The notes below the pieces were generated by a model, which was not told the DNA's origin, searched no databases, and saw only the letters and a program-made list of their open reading frames with translations. From the NCBI RefSeq assembly GCF_003467125.1, contig NZ_QSFA01000006.1, positions 57,672 to 121,671 of the forward strand: a DNA stretch of 64,000 bases, written 5' to 3'. Position numbers and translations under genes: made by a program. This DNA comes from Megasphaera sp. AM44-1BH. GTDB lineage: Bacteria; Bacillota; Negativicutes; Veillonellales; Megasphaeraceae. Positions 17,316-25,918 of this stretch are shown here, one piece after another (the first letter of the stretch is position 1; each line of letters opens with the position of its first letter).

Positions 17316-17684
17316 GTTGAACTGTCAACTAATTTTACGGACCAGGAAAGGAGGGCGCATGCAATGAGTGATACGGCTATCCGGGAAGCGATGGATTATG
17401 AAAAATAATTTACCACCAATAACGAGCTGAAATCGGCCTATTGGGAGCATGGACGTACCATGCGTGACATTGCTTCGGCCCTTTACAGCCGGGAAAAGAT
17501 TGACCAGGAACGCGGTGAAAAGGTTGGTGATAAAGCTGGGAGGCAGGCACTCAGTGCGTTGCTTCAAAAACTGCTGCAAGAAGGCAGGACAGAAGACATC
17601 AACCGCGTCTTGCAGGATAATGAATATCAGGAGAAATTACTGCAAGAATATCATTTAAAATTAGATTTTGTAAAAGGCCCGTAA
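17316..17684 (+). pseudogene. C-terminal remnant of an Rpn / PD-(D/E)XK transposase-family protein
   Basis: The frame reads SDTAIREAMDYEK, an in-frame TAA at 17406-17408, then FTTNNELKSAYWEHGRTMRDIASAL and a charged tail EGRTEDINRVLQDNEYQEKL. This resembles the C-terminal helical part of Rpn recombination-promoting nucleases, which are often scattered as mobile copies. The nuclease domain is missing and the stop splits what is left, so it is non-functional. It sits directly downstream of array 2. The exact left limit is unclear. Confidence 0.6.
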
Positions 17685-17875
17685 TCATGCGAATCTTTTT
17701 TATTCTGATAGATTTCACTGAGGTAAACGAATAATAAACGGGGGGATTACGGTTTTATCTTATGCTTACCTACGAACTATCCCTTCCCACTAACCACCAG
17801 CCATCGGCACTAGCCACTATCTGCTTTCCCACCCGGCCTACGACCTTGGCAATTCTTCCTGCCAAGTAAAAGTAC

Positions 17876-17904
17876 TTGACAGACGGGCGGTCTTACGGTA
17901 TACT
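17876..17904 (+). promoter_or_regulatory. Sigma-A promoter of the ylxM-ffh operon
   Basis: TTGACA (17876-17881) and TATACT (17899-17904) are separated by 17 bases, about 35 bases before the ylxM start. Confidence 0.75.
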
Positions 17905-17938
17905 AGCAAAGTACGAATTCACACGGGGCGGTGAGGCG

Positions 17939-18268
17939 ATGATTGAAGATGTTGTACGCAAGGGCAGGCTTCTCGATATTTATGGGCCGCTTTTGACGGA
18001 ACGGCAGCGCCGCTGTATGGAGATGTATTTCAATCTGGATCTGTCTCTTAGTGAAATCGGAGAAGAGCTTCACATTTCACGGCAGGGAGCCTATGATATG
18101 CTCAACCGGGCGTCCCGGTCGCTTGAAGGATATGAAACGAGGCTGGGCCTGCTGGCCCGTACAGATGCCATCCGGGAGAAAATCGATACGGCTGTATCGC
18201 TTCTGGAATCGGGTACGAAGCCGGCACAGGAACAGGCTGAACGTATATTGAAAGAGATTGAGTTATAG
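17939..18268 (+). CDS. ylxM: YlxM/p13-family DNA-binding protein of the SRP operon
   Basis: A 109-residue helix-turn-helix protein: LTERQRRCMEMYFNLDLSLSEIGEELHISRQGAYDMLNRA is the sigma-70-region-4-like HTH of the YlxM/p13 family, which is nearly always encoded just before ffh. ATG 17939 follows GGTGAGG; an upstream frame extension would run into the promoter. A proposed role is modulation of the SRP pathway; experimental evidence in the family is limited. Confidence 0.92.
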   Translation: MIEDVVRKGRLLDIYGPLLTERQRRCMEMYFNLDLSLSEIGEELHISRQGAYDMLNRASRSLEGYETRLGLLARTDAIREKIDTAVSLLESGTKPAQEQAERILKEIEL

Positions 18269-18297
18269 TATTATGAATCAGAAGAGGAGGTCCACTG

Positions 18298-19650
18298 ATG
18301 GCATTTGAGAGTTTGTCCGAACGGTTCCAGGCAGCGTTCAAGAAGCTGCGCGGCAAAGGTAAGCTTTCGGAAGAAGATGTCAGCGAAGCGCTAAAAGAGA
18401 TGCGCCGTGCCCTCCTGGAAGCGGATGTCAATTTTGCTGTTACCAAGGACTTCATCAAGCGTGTCCGGGAGAAAGCCGTCGGCGAAGAGGTGTTTGGCAG
18501 TCTGAATGCATCGCAGACAGTCATCAAAATTGTCCGCGATGAGCTGGCCGAACTCCTGGGCGGTACGCAGAGCCGTATTGCTATGGCCAGCAAACCGCCT
18601 ACAATCATCATGCTCGTAGGGCTGCAGGGCGCCGGCAAGACGACGACAGCGGCCAAGCTGGCGAAGAAGCTGCGTGCCCAGGGCAAGAATCCGCTCCTGG
18701 TAGCGGCGGACGTGTACCGGCCGGCTGCTATTACCCAGCTGCAGGTACTGGGACAGGATCTGGATATTCCCGTCTATACGGAGGATGGGAGCAAGGATCC
18801 CGTTGCTATTTCCCAGCACGCCATTCCCTACGCCCTGAGTCATCTGAAGGACGTAGTCATTATCGATACGGCCGGGCGTCTCCATGTCAATGAAACGCTC
18901 ATGGATGAACTGGTCCATATCAAGGAACAGGTCAAGCCCCATGAAATCCTGCTCGTCGTCGATGCCATGACCGGTCAGGATGCCGTAACGGCGGCATCGG
19001 CCTTTGATAAGGCGCTGGGCATTGATGGCATCATCATGACCAAGCTCGATGGCGATGCCCGTGGCGGCGCGGCCCTTTCTATCAAGGCCGTGACGGGAAA
19101 ACCGATCAAGTTCATCGGTGTCAGCGAAAAGCTGGACGGTCTGGAAGAATTCCATCCCGACCGCTATGCATCGCGTATCCTCGACCTGGGCGATGTGGAA
19201 ACGATCATCGAAAAGGCACAGGCTGCCTTTGATGAAGAATCCATGGCCAATATGAAAAAGGCCATGAAGAGCAACAGCTTTACCTTTGATGATTTCCTGG
19301 CCCAGCTGAATATGGTCAAGAAGATGGGGAATATGAGCAGTCTGGTCAGCCTGATCCCCGGGATTGGCAAGTATAAGAAAGAAATCGATAAAATCGATAT
19401 GGATGGCAAGGAGTTCAAGCGCATTGAAGCCATCATCCAGTCCATGACGGCCCAGGAACGGGCCAGTGCCAATCCGAAGCAGCTCATCAAAGACAGCCGC
19501 AAACGCCGCATTGCCAAGGGAAGCGGTACGCGGGTGCAGGATGTAAACCGCCTCATCAAGCAGTTTACGGATATGCAGAAGATGATGAAGCAGGCCAAGA
19601 AAATGCAGAAAAACAAACGGCGGGGCTTCTTGCCACGTCTTCCCTTTTAG
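18298..19650 (+). CDS. ffh: Signal recognition particle protein Ffh (SRP54)
   Basis: A 450-residue GTPase of SRP. The N domain is followed by the G domain with GLQGAGKTTTAAKLAKKL, DTAGRLHVNETLM and TKLDGDARGG; the M domain ends in a basic, Met-rich tail (QMKQAKKMQKNKRR region). It binds signal peptides on ribosomes and 4.5S RNA and delivers nascent membrane proteins to FtsY. AGAGGAGG precedes the ATG. It is co-directional with ylxM and rpsP. Confidence 0.98.
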   Translation: MAFESLSERFQAAFKKLRGKGKLSEEDVSEALKEMRRALLEADVNFAVTKDFIKRVREKAVGEEVFGSLNASQTVIKIVRDELAELLGGTQSRIAMASKPPTIIMLVGLQGAGKTTTAAKLAKKLRAQGKNPLLVAADVYRPAAITQLQVLGQDLDIPVYTEDGSKDPVAISQHAIPYALSHLKDVVIIDTAGRLHVNETLMDELVHIKEQVKPHEILLVVDAMTGQDAVTAASAFDKALGIDGIIMTKLDGDARGGAALSIKAVTGKPIKFIGVSEKLDGLEEFHPDRYASRILDLGDVETIIEKAQAAFDEESMANMKKAMKSNSFTFDDFLAQLNMVKKMGNMSSLVSLIPGIGKYKKEIDKIDMDGKEFKRIEAIIQSMTAQERASANPKQLIKDSRKRRIAKGSGTRVQDVNRLIKQFTDMQKMMKQAKKMQKNKRRGFLPRLPF

Positions 19651-19693
19651 AGGCTTCGAATGAAGCAAAAGTCCATATAAGGAGGTGATTTTC

Positions 19694-19960
19694 ATGATTA
19701 AAATTCGTTTAGCTCGTTTAGGCGCAAAGAAAAAACCGATCTATCGCGTCGTTGTAGCTGATTCTCACGATGCCCGTAACAACGGTCGTCCTGTTGCTAC
19801 TCTGGGCATGTACGATCCGGCCAAAGGCGCTGACTGCCTGACGGTAGATGCTGAAGCAGCTCTGTTCTGGCTCGGCAAAGGCGCACAGCCGACTGATACC
19901 ATTCGTTCTCTCTTCAAAAAAGCCGGTATCATGGCTCAGTTTGAAGCATCCAAAAAGTAA
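19694..19960 (+). CDS. rpsP: 30S ribosomal protein S16
   Basis: An 88-residue S16 with the characteristic MIKIRLARLGAKKKPIYRVVVADS start and GMYDPAKG turn. An excellent SD (GGAGGTGAT, 19681-19689) decides the start at 19694. S16 is a primary 16S rRNA-binding protein needed for assembly of the 30S body. Codon use is that of a highly expressed gene. Confidence 0.98.
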   Translation: MIKIRLARLGAKKKPIYRVVVADSHDARNNGRPVATLGMYDPAKGADCLTVDAEAALFWLGKGAQPTDTIRSLFKKAGIMAQFEASKK

Positions 19961-19975
19961 GTGAGGCTGGATACG

Positions 19976-20203
19976 ATGGAAGAATTGATTGCTTGTATTG
20001 CCCGGTCTCTCGTACGGAAACCGGAAGCAGTAACAGTTACAAAGATTCAAAAGAAAGGCCTCGAAGTCTATCAGCTTCATGTAGCACCGGAAGATATGGG
20101 CAAGGTCATTGGCAAACAGGGTAAGATTGCCAAGGCCCTGCGCCTTGTCGTCAAGGCGGCTGCAGTGAAGGCTAACAAAAAAGTATCAGTGGATATCGTA
20201 TAG
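19976..20203 (+). CDS. khpA: KH-domain RNA-binding protein KhpA (YlqC family)
   Basis: A 75-residue single KH domain; the RNA-binding loop is VIGKQGKIAKALR (GxxG as GKQG). KhpA, usually as a dimer with KhpB, binds small RNAs and mRNAs and affects cell division in streptococci. ATG 19976 is preferred over GTG 19961 because GAGG (19963-19966) is then at a normal distance. The position between rpsP and rimM is conserved in Firmicutes. Confidence 0.93.
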   Translation: MEELIACIARSLVRKPEAVTVTKIQKKGLEVYQLHVAPEDMGKVIGKQGKIAKALRLVVKAAAVKANKKVSVDIV

Positions 20204-20211
20204 GAGGAACC

Positions 20212-20619
20212 ATGGATCAGATTACGTTGCGTGTACCGGTGACTGTCAAGTCCAAAGTTACACAGGCACTGAAAGACAAAATCATCAGAAATGCTGATCA
20301 GGCGTTGAGCGATATCGATCGTGAAGCTCAGAATCTGGAATTCCAGGCTAAGCGCATGATGACCGAACAGGCCAAAATCGACGCACAGGGTTTGATATCT
20401 CTTCGTGCACAAGTGGAAGAACAGAAGCAGCACATTGCCGCTGCCAAAGCGAAAGCCCAGCACGAACGCGAACAGGCGGAACAGCTCGAAATCGGATCCG
20501 AAATCCGGCAGGGAACGCTCGAACAGACGGTCGTTGTCAAAGTCGGTGACGATCTGGGCAAACTCATGGGCACAGAAATCTTGCTCGAAGACGACAAGAT
20601 CATTGCCTTCCGCCAGTAA
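20212..20619 (+). CDS. ylqD: YlqD-family protein
   Basis: A 135-residue protein with an N-terminal strand-rich stretch (ITLRVPVTVKSKVT), a long helical coiled coil in the middle (residues about 40-95, many Glu, Gln, Ala and Arg), and a C-terminal VVVKVGDDLGKLMGTEILLEDDKIIAFRQ domain. This matches the YlqD family found between khpA and rimM in many Firmicutes. Its function is not established. GGAGG precedes the ATG by five bases. Confidence 0.85.
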   Translation: MDQITLRVPVTVKSKVTQALKDKIIRNADQALSDIDREAQNLEFQAKRMMTEQAKIDAQGLISLRAQVEEQKQHIAAAKAKAQHEREQAEQLEIGSEIRQGTLEQTVVVKVGDDLGKLMGTEILLEDDKIIAFRQ

Positions 20620-20623
20620 TACG

Positions 20624-21127
20624 ATGACGGGTATGGATTTCTATACTATCGGTCAAATAGTTGCCCCGCACGGTGTGCGGGGTGATGTTCGTATTTATCC
20701 CGATACGGATTTTCCCGAACGATTCCTGCATATGAAGTATGCGTACATCGATGGCAGGCGCTATGAAGTCAGGGCGGCACGGTTTCACAAGCATGTCGTC
20801 CTCATGAAGTTTGCCGGCGTCGATGACCGCAATGCCGCCGAGCTCCTGGTGCATAAGGAGCTGCAGGTGCCGAGGGAGGATCTGATGCCGCTGAAAGAAG
20901 GGCAGTACTATGTCTTTGATATTATCGGCATAGATGTCTACGATCTGGAAGGCCGGCTTCTGGGTAAAGTGACGGACGTTCTGAAAACAGGAAGCAATGA
21001 CGTGTACGTGGTAAACGATGACGCCGGCAATGAGCTCCTGTTAGCGGTCATTCCTGATGTAATCCGCTCTGTGGATATCAAAGCGAAAAAGATGGTGGTA
21101 AATCCGCCAGAATGGATTGACGAATGA
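20624..21127 (+). CDS. rimM: 16S rRNA processing factor RimM
   Basis: A 167-residue RimM with the N-terminal beta-barrel motif IGQIVAPHGVRGDVRIYP and the PRC-barrel C-terminal half (YYVFDIIGIDVYD, then LLLAVIPDVIRSVD). It binds S19 and helps mature the 30S head. The start at 20624 lies just behind ylqD; an alternative Met is three codons later. The end overlaps trmD by four bases. Confidence 0.97.
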   Translation: MTGMDFYTIGQIVAPHGVRGDVRIYPDTDFPERFLHMKYAYIDGRRYEVRAARFHKHVVLMKFAGVDDRNAAELLVHKELQVPREDLMPLKEGQYYVFDIIGIDVYDLEGRLLGKVTDVLKTGSNDVYVVNDDAGNELLLAVIPDVIRSVDIKAKKMVVNPPEWIDE

Positions 21128-21858
21128 GAATCGATATAGTTTCCTTATTTCCTGAATTTATAGAGGCTTTTTATCAGCATAGCATCATTGGCCGCGCACG
21201 GGCACAGGGGCTTCTGGAGCTGGATGTGACCAATCCCAGGAGTTTCGTCTATGACCGGCACCGCATGGTAGACGATACGATTTACGGCGGCGGCTGCGGC
21301 ATGCTGATGAAGGCAGGCCCGCTGTTTGCAGCCGTAGAATCGGTGCGCAGGGATGTGCCCCGGCGGCGTATCATCCTCATGGGACCGGCCGGCTCGACCT
21401 TTGATCAGGCCAAGGCACGTGAGCTGGCTTCGTATGACCAGCTCATTTTGTTGTGTGGTCATTATGAAGGCGTGGATTACCGGGTAGAACAGTATCTGGC
21501 CGATGAAACGATTTCCATCGGTGATTTCGTCGTGACAGGCGGCGAAATGCCGGCTATGATCATTACCGATGCCGTTGCCCGCATGATTCCCGGCGTTCTG
21601 GGATCGGCTGGCAGTGCTTCGGATGATTCGTTTTATCATTCCCTGCTGGAATACCCGCAGTATACGAAACCGGCTGTTTTCCGCGGTCATGCCGTGCCGG
21701 AGGTACTGCGCAATGGCGACCACGCAAAGATTGCTGCCTGGCGGCGCGAACAGTCGCTGCGCCGTACGGCAGAAAAAAGGCCGGATCTGCTTTCAGGCTG
21801 TCCTCTTTCGGATACAGACCGCATGATACTGGAACGCATACAGAAGGAAATGGAATGA
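21124..21858 (+). CDS. trmD: tRNA (guanine-37-N1)-methyltransferase TrmD
   Basis: A 244-residue SPOUT methyltransferase. MRIDIVSLFPEFIEAF starts the protein; the trefoil knot region includes LLCGHYEGVDYRVEQ and SIGDFVVTGGEMPAM. It makes m1G37 in tRNAs that read CNN codons and prevents +1 frameshifting. It overlaps rimM upstream and a second SPOUT gene downstream, each by four bases. Confidence 0.98.
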   Translation: MRIDIVSLFPEFIEAFYQHSIIGRARAQGLLELDVTNPRSFVYDRHRMVDDTIYGGGCGMLMKAGPLFAAVESVRRDVPRRRIILMGPAGSTFDQAKARELASYDQLILLCGHYEGVDYRVEQYLADETISIGDFVVTGGEMPAMIITDAVARMIPGVLGSAGSASDDSFYHSLLEYPQYTKPAVFRGHAVPEVLRNGDHAKIAAWRREQSLRRTAEKRPDLLSGCPLSDTDRMILERIQKEME

Positions 21859-22430
21859 TGAAATCACCACTTTATATCGGGCTCGTTCACTACCCGATTT
21901 ATGATAAAAATTTTAACGTCATTGCGACGGCCATTACTAATTATGACCTTCATGATATTTCCCGGTCGGCCCGCACCTATGGCGTGAAGAAATATTTCAT
22001 TATCCACCATGTCGAAGCACAACTGGATATGGTGCGTAAGATCATCGATTTCTGGCGCAGTCCTGTAGGAAAGAATTATAATTCGTATCGCACAGAGGCT
22101 CTCGACATTCTCGACATCCGTCCCTCCATCGGGGCGGCGGTCCAGGCTGTCACCGAGGCAGAAGGAAAAAGGCCCTATGTCGTGACGACCGATGCCAGGA
22201 CCTACGCCAATACGATTTCCTACAAGGATCTCCGCCGCAAGAGAGAAGAAGAAGATACTCCTGTCCTGCTGCTCCTTGGTACAGGATATGGCATGACAAA
22301 AGAAACGATGGAACAATTTGATTTTATCCTGGAACCGATTTATGGTGCAGGGGATTACAATCATCTCTCCGTTCGTTCGGCCGCGGCAATCATTCTCGAT
22401 CGTCTGGCTGGCGAGGACTGGTGGAACTAA
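21855..22430 (+). CDS. SPOUT-type RNA methyltransferase (TM1570-like)
   Basis: A 191-residue protein beginning YIGLVHYPIYDKNFNVIATAITNYDLHDISRSARTYG, with a later LLLLGTGYGMTKE knot loop. This is the family of small SPOUT methyltransferase-like proteins that follow trmD in many Firmicutes and Thermotogae; the RNA substrate is unknown to me. It overlaps trmD (ATGA), and the second of two Met codons (21858) is an alternative start. Confidence 0.85.
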   Translation: MMKSPLYIGLVHYPIYDKNFNVIATAITNYDLHDISRSARTYGVKKYFIIHHVEAQLDMVRKIIDFWRSPVGKNYNSYRTEALDILDIRPSIGAAVQAVTEAEGKRPYVVTTDARTYANTISYKDLRRKREEEDTPVLLLLGTGYGMTKETMEQFDFILEPIYGAGDYNHLSVRSAAAIILDRLAGEDWWN

Positions 22431-22446
22431 AAAAGGAGAAACTAAG

Positions 22447-23184
22447 ATGTCCGGACATTCCAAATGGGCGAATATTAAACGTAAAAAAGGCAAAAACGAT
22501 GCGATCCGCGGCAAAATCACGACGAAAATCAGCCGTGAAATCACCATTGCCGTACGTATGGGCGGTGCAGACCCGACGGGCAACATGCGTCTGAAACTGG
22601 CTCTGCAGAAAGCAAAAGAAAATAATATTCCGAAGGATAATATCAAACGAGCTATCCAGAAGGGTGCTGGCGCAACAGAAGGCCAGAATTACGAAGAAAT
22701 CACGTACGAAGGCTACGGCCCGGCCGGCGTCGCCGTCACGGTCAATGTCCTCACGGACAACCGCAACCGTGCAGCAGCCGCTGTCCGTCATGAATTCAGC
22801 AAACACGGCGGCAACCTCGGTGAAACAGGCTGTGTATCGTGGATGTTCAAGAATCAGGGTATCTTTATCGTATCCAAGGAAAACGCGACAGAAGATCAGC
22901 TGATGGAAGTAGCTCTCGATGCTGGCGCCGATGACGTCAAGACCGGCGATGAAGAATTTGAAATCATCACGTCTCCTGAAGCCTTTGATGATGTAGAAAA
23001 GGCACTGGCAGACAGTGGCATCGAAACGGAACATGCCCAGATTACGATGGTACCGGATAATACCATTGCTCTCGGCAGTGAAGATGCCAAGAAGCTGGAA
23101 AACCTCATCGATGCTCTCGATGAAATCGATGACGTACAGGACGTGTATCATAACGGGGAACTTCCCGACGACGAAGAAGAATAA
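22447..23184 (+). CDS. yebC: YebC/PmpR-family translation or transcription factor
   Basis: A 245-residue protein with the invariant start MSGHSKWANIKRKKGKNDA, the YEGYGPAGVAV motif and the acidic C-terminus of the family. Some members bind DNA as regulators and others have been tied to ribosome rescue at proline stretches; which applies here is not visible. AAAAGGAG precedes 22447. A longer frame from 22318 lies inside the preceding methyltransferase gene and is rejected. Confidence 0.95.
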   Translation: MSGHSKWANIKRKKGKNDAIRGKITTKISREITIAVRMGGADPTGNMRLKLALQKAKENNIPKDNIKRAIQKGAGATEGQNYEEITYEGYGPAGVAVTVNVLTDNRNRAAAAVRHEFSKHGGNLGETGCVSWMFKNQGIFIVSKENATEDQLMEVALDAGADDVKTGDEEFEIITSPEAFDDVEKALADSGIETEHAQITMVPDNTIALGSEDAKKLENLIDALDEIDDVQDVYHNGELPDDEEE

Positions 23185-23190
23185 AAAATG

Positions 23191-23219
23191 GCAGCTTGCA
23201 GATATTCTCTGCAAGCTGC
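23191..23219. terminator. Hairpin terminator between convergent genes
   Basis: GCAGCTTGCAGA pairs perfectly with TCTGCAAGCTGC. A T6 run follows only when read on the minus strand, so it suits the secreted-protein transcript best while still forming a strong stem after yebC. Confidence 0.65.
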
Positions 23220-23311
23220 TGTGTATACTATGGGGGTGCTGTCTGTGCGGCACCCCCTATATTGATGTGCGGATCGGTATCATAGAAAGCGGGCAGGAGA
23301 GCCGGACACTA

Positions 23312-23920
23312 TTAGTAGGTCGAAAATGTCTGCAGGCACTGCTGCATAGAGGAAAGGTACAACTCTTTCGTGCTGTCATCGGCTGTCAGGGTCAGGATAT
23401 ACAGGCTGCTGCCCGACAGGAGAAGATAGCGTTCGGTGTACAGGTTGATGATCTGATTTCCCAGATAAAAGCGCTGTGTGTACGTCAGAGAGGCCGCCTG
23501 ATGCGTCCCGATATGGGTCATACCCGTATGGATATCCCGTATGGCCGGGTCTTTCTTCAGTATGCGTTCATAAGCCTGCCAGCTTTTCTTCAGATAGGCT
23601 TTTTGTCTGCCTGGAGGTACGGGCTGGTTCTGTTTTTCTTCAGAAATCTGGATGCAGAGCCGTCCTTCGGGCTGTACGGCTGCCAGGTGTATTTCCGGCC
23701 GTGGCGGAGTCGTCAGGGAAAAACCGGCGGGAAGCGAAAGGGAGATTCCCAGTCCGTCATCGTGCCATTTTCGGGTCTGGTCCGGGGAAGAGTCAGCTGG
23801 TGTAGCAGACGGCTGATGTGCGGCGGCCTCTGCCGGCCCTGCTGCCACAACGGCGATACAGAGGCACAGGGACATCATCCAGAGCCATGAGAGGTTCCGT
23901 TTAATCCAGTTTTTTTTCAT
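23312..23920 (-). CDS. Secreted hypothetical protein
   Basis: Not recognised as a named family. From Met at 23920 the protein has a typical signal peptide (MKKNWIKRNLSWLWMMSLCL, a hydrophobic core ending VVAAGPAEAAA) and a mature part of about 165 residues beginning with a Pro/Ser/Thr-rich linker. The core (KWHDDGLGISLSLPAGFSL to YLSSMQQCLQTF) is beta-rich with a C-terminal helix. An alternative start at 23950 has a better SD (AGGAAAGG). The start lies inside the end of the acetyltransferase gene, so the two are probably co-transcribed. Confidence 0.7.
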   Translation of the reverse strand: MKKNWIKRNLSWLWMMSLCLCIAVVAAGPAEAAAHQPSATPADSSPDQTRKWHDDGLGISLSLPAGFSLTTPPRPEIHLAAVQPEGRLCIQISEEKQNQPVPPGRQKAYLKKSWQAYERILKKDPAIRDIHTGMTHIGTHQAASLTYTQRFYLGNQIINLYTERYLLLSGSSLYILTLTADDSTKELYLSSMQQCLQTFSTY

Positions 23921-24428
23921 AATACCGTAAGGTGACTGGCAGGATGCCATTCAGCATAGCCTTTCCTGTACTGACCAGTTCGAACCCCATGTTTTCGTAG
24001 AGGTGGCTGGCCGGGATATTATCGATATTCGTATCGAAGCGCATGACCGTACACCCCCGGGAACGGGCCAGGTCCTGAGCGAACTGTACCATTTTCCTGC
24101 CGATGCCGCGGCGGCTGTGACCGGGAAGCACGCAGAGCGTATGGAGCACCAGCACCTGCCCGGGGGCTGCCGCATACCGCCAGGGCTGGAGCGCGTATTC
24201 CGCGTCCTGGTTGTGATTGAGGAGCATGCTGGCCAGGAGTGTGCCGTCTTCATCGCGAAGGACGTACAGCCAGCCTTCAGAGGCTCCTTTTTCGGCTACG
24301 GCACGGGTGGGATACGTCCCCCGCAGCCAGTGTGTCCGGTCACGATGGGAATCGAAATAATCGAACAAGGCTTCGTAGCTCCGGGCCACATCGTCGATGT
24401 CGCTGGCTACGGCTTTTCTGATGGTCAT
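23901..24428 (-). CDS. GNAT-family N-acetyltransferase
   Basis: A protein of about 175 residues with the acetyl-CoA-binding motif A as VLPGHSRRGIGRKMVQFAQ and the terminal ASHLYENMGFELV. The start MTIRKAVASDIDDVARSYEAL is the usual GNAT beginning. ATG 24428 is favoured because AAAGGG upstream is eight bases away; ATG 24434 and GTG 24437 would crowd the SD. The acceptor substrate is unknown. Confidence 0.88.
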   Translation of the reverse strand: MTIRKAVASDIDDVARSYEALFDYFDSHRDRTHWLRGTYPTRAVAEKGASEGWLYVLRDEDGTLLASMLLNHNQDAEYALQPWRYAAAPGQVLVLHTLCVLPGHSRRGIGRKMVQFAQDLARSRGCTVMRFDTNIDNIPASHLYENMGFELVSTGKAMLNGILPVTLRYYEKKLD

Positions 24429-24616
24429 AGACATCACCCTTTCTGTCAGTAAGATACTTTCAGCATAGGGGCTTTTCCGGCAAATGTCAAGCAGATGTGG
24501 TACAATAAGAAGAGAAAATGTTGTAACTGTGACGAAATTGTGATGGCCTGTCCATGGTGTTTCACAGGTTAGTCTGTTACAATGAAAGGAATCATTACGA
24601 ATAAAAGGGTGAGCAT

Positions 24617-25249
24617 ATGGAAACAGATATATACGGCATATACAGAACGCGTCTGGAACAGGTCATGGAAACACTGGTCCGGGATATCCGGGCGTATAGT
24701 GACCAGGAAAAGGAACGCACCGGTTCGACCATTTATGAACATCTGCTGTACCGCATTAAAACAGACAGCAGTATGCGCGGTAAATGTGACCGGAAGGGGC
24801 TGCCGCAGACGGAACGTTCGGCACTGTATGACATCCACGACGCTATCGGTCTGCGCATCGTCTGCCGGTTTATCGACGATATTTATACCAATATCGACTG
24901 CATACGCCATCTGCCGCAGGTAGAAGTAGTAGAGGAAAAAGACTATGTCCGCCATGCCAAGCCCAATGGATACCGCAGCTATCATCTGATCCTGGCGGTG
25001 ACGACGCCCTTTGCGGATGTCCTGGGGAACGATCCGGGACGGTACTTTGCGGAAGTACAGCTGCGGACACTGGCCATGGATTCCTGGGCCAGTCTGGAAC
25101 ATGAAATGAAATATAAGAAGCATATCCAGAATCCGGAAATGATCAGCCGCGAGTTGAAGCGCTGTGCCGATGAGCTGGCTTCGTGCGATTTATCCATGCA
25201 GACCATCCGGAATCTGATCCGTGCCGATCATACAGGAGGAAATGTGTAA
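24617..25249 (+). CDS. Small alarmone synthetase (RelA/SpoT-domain GTP pyrophosphokinase)
   Basis: A 210-residue single-domain (p)ppGpp synthetase of the SAS type. It has IYEHLLYRIKTDSSMRGKC, IHDAIGLRIVCRFIDDIY, YVRHAKPNGYRSYH and the Glu motif FAEVQLRTLAMDSWASLEHEMKYKK. The HD hydrolase, TGS and ACT domains of full-length Rel are absent. RelQ and RelP types are both possible. GGGTGAGC precedes the ATG. The stop shares one base with the response regulator start, so stress signalling and the two-component system are transcriptionally coupled. Confidence 0.92.
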   Translation: METDIYGIYRTRLEQVMETLVRDIRAYSDQEKERTGSTIYEHLLYRIKTDSSMRGKCDRKGLPQTERSALYDIHDAIGLRIVCRFIDDIYTNIDCIRHLPQVEVVEEKDYVRHAKPNGYRSYHLILAVTTPFADVLGNDPGRYFAEVQLRTLAMDSWASLEHEMKYKKHIQNPEMISRELKRCADELASCDLSMQTIRNLIRADHTGGNV

Positions 25250-25917
25250 TGAAAATTTTACTGGCTGAAGATGAAAAGGATATGTCGGCTGCCCTGGTCG
25301 CCATACTGACCCATTCGGGATACGAAGTCGATCCGGTGTACGATGGGGAAGCAGCTGTCCAGATGGCACAGCGTCATTCCTACGATTGTATGGTATTCGA
25401 TATCATGATGCCGAAACTCGACGGGGTACAGGCACTGCAGCAGATCCGCGACGGCGGTGATGTGACGCCGGTCATCATGCTGACGGCCAAATCAGAAGTA
25501 GCCGACCGCATCAACGGGCTCGATGCCGGGGCGGATGACTATCTGACCAAGCCCTTTGCCATGGCCGAGCTCCTGGCACGGCTGCGGGCCATGACACGCC
25601 GGTCTACGGCATTTACCCCACAGAAATTGCAGACCGGTTCCGTGTCTCTGGACGTGGCGGAACAGGAACTGTGCAGTACCAATGTGGTCCGTCTTTCGGC
25701 AAAAGAAACGAAGCTCATGCAGTTACTCATGCTGAACGCCGATAAGGATCTGACGACGGGAGAAATCCTCAGCCGCGTCTGGCCCGACGAAGAAGAGGAT
25801 GAGAAAATCGTCTGGATATATATTTCCTATCTGAAAGAAAAGCTGGCGGCTATTGATGCCGATGTTACCATTACCGGCGGTGAAGGAGGCCCTTTCCGTC
25901 TCGTGCAGGAGTCCTGA
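25249..25917 (+). CDS. OmpR/PhoB-family response regulator
   Basis: 222 residues. The receiver domain has LLAEDEKDM, the phosphorylatable Asp51 in MVFDIMMPKLDG, MLTAKSEV and KPFAMAELLARL. The C-terminal winged-helix domain runs from about residue 125 and is shorter and less canonical at its end (WIYISYLKEKLAAIDADVTITGGEGGPFRL). AGGAGG precedes ATG 25249. It forms a pair with the downstream histidine kinase. Confidence 0.93.
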   Translation: MKILLAEDEKDMSAALVAILTHSGYEVDPVYDGEAAVQMAQRHSYDCMVFDIMMPKLDGVQALQQIRDGGDVTPVIMLTAKSEVADRINGLDAGADDYLTKPFAMAELLARLRAMTRRSTAFTPQKLQTGSVSLDVAEQELCSTNVVRLSAKETKLMQLLMLNADKDLTTGEILSRVWPDEEEDEKIVWIYISYLKEKLAAIDADVTITGGEGGPFRLVQES

Positions 25918-25918
25918 T

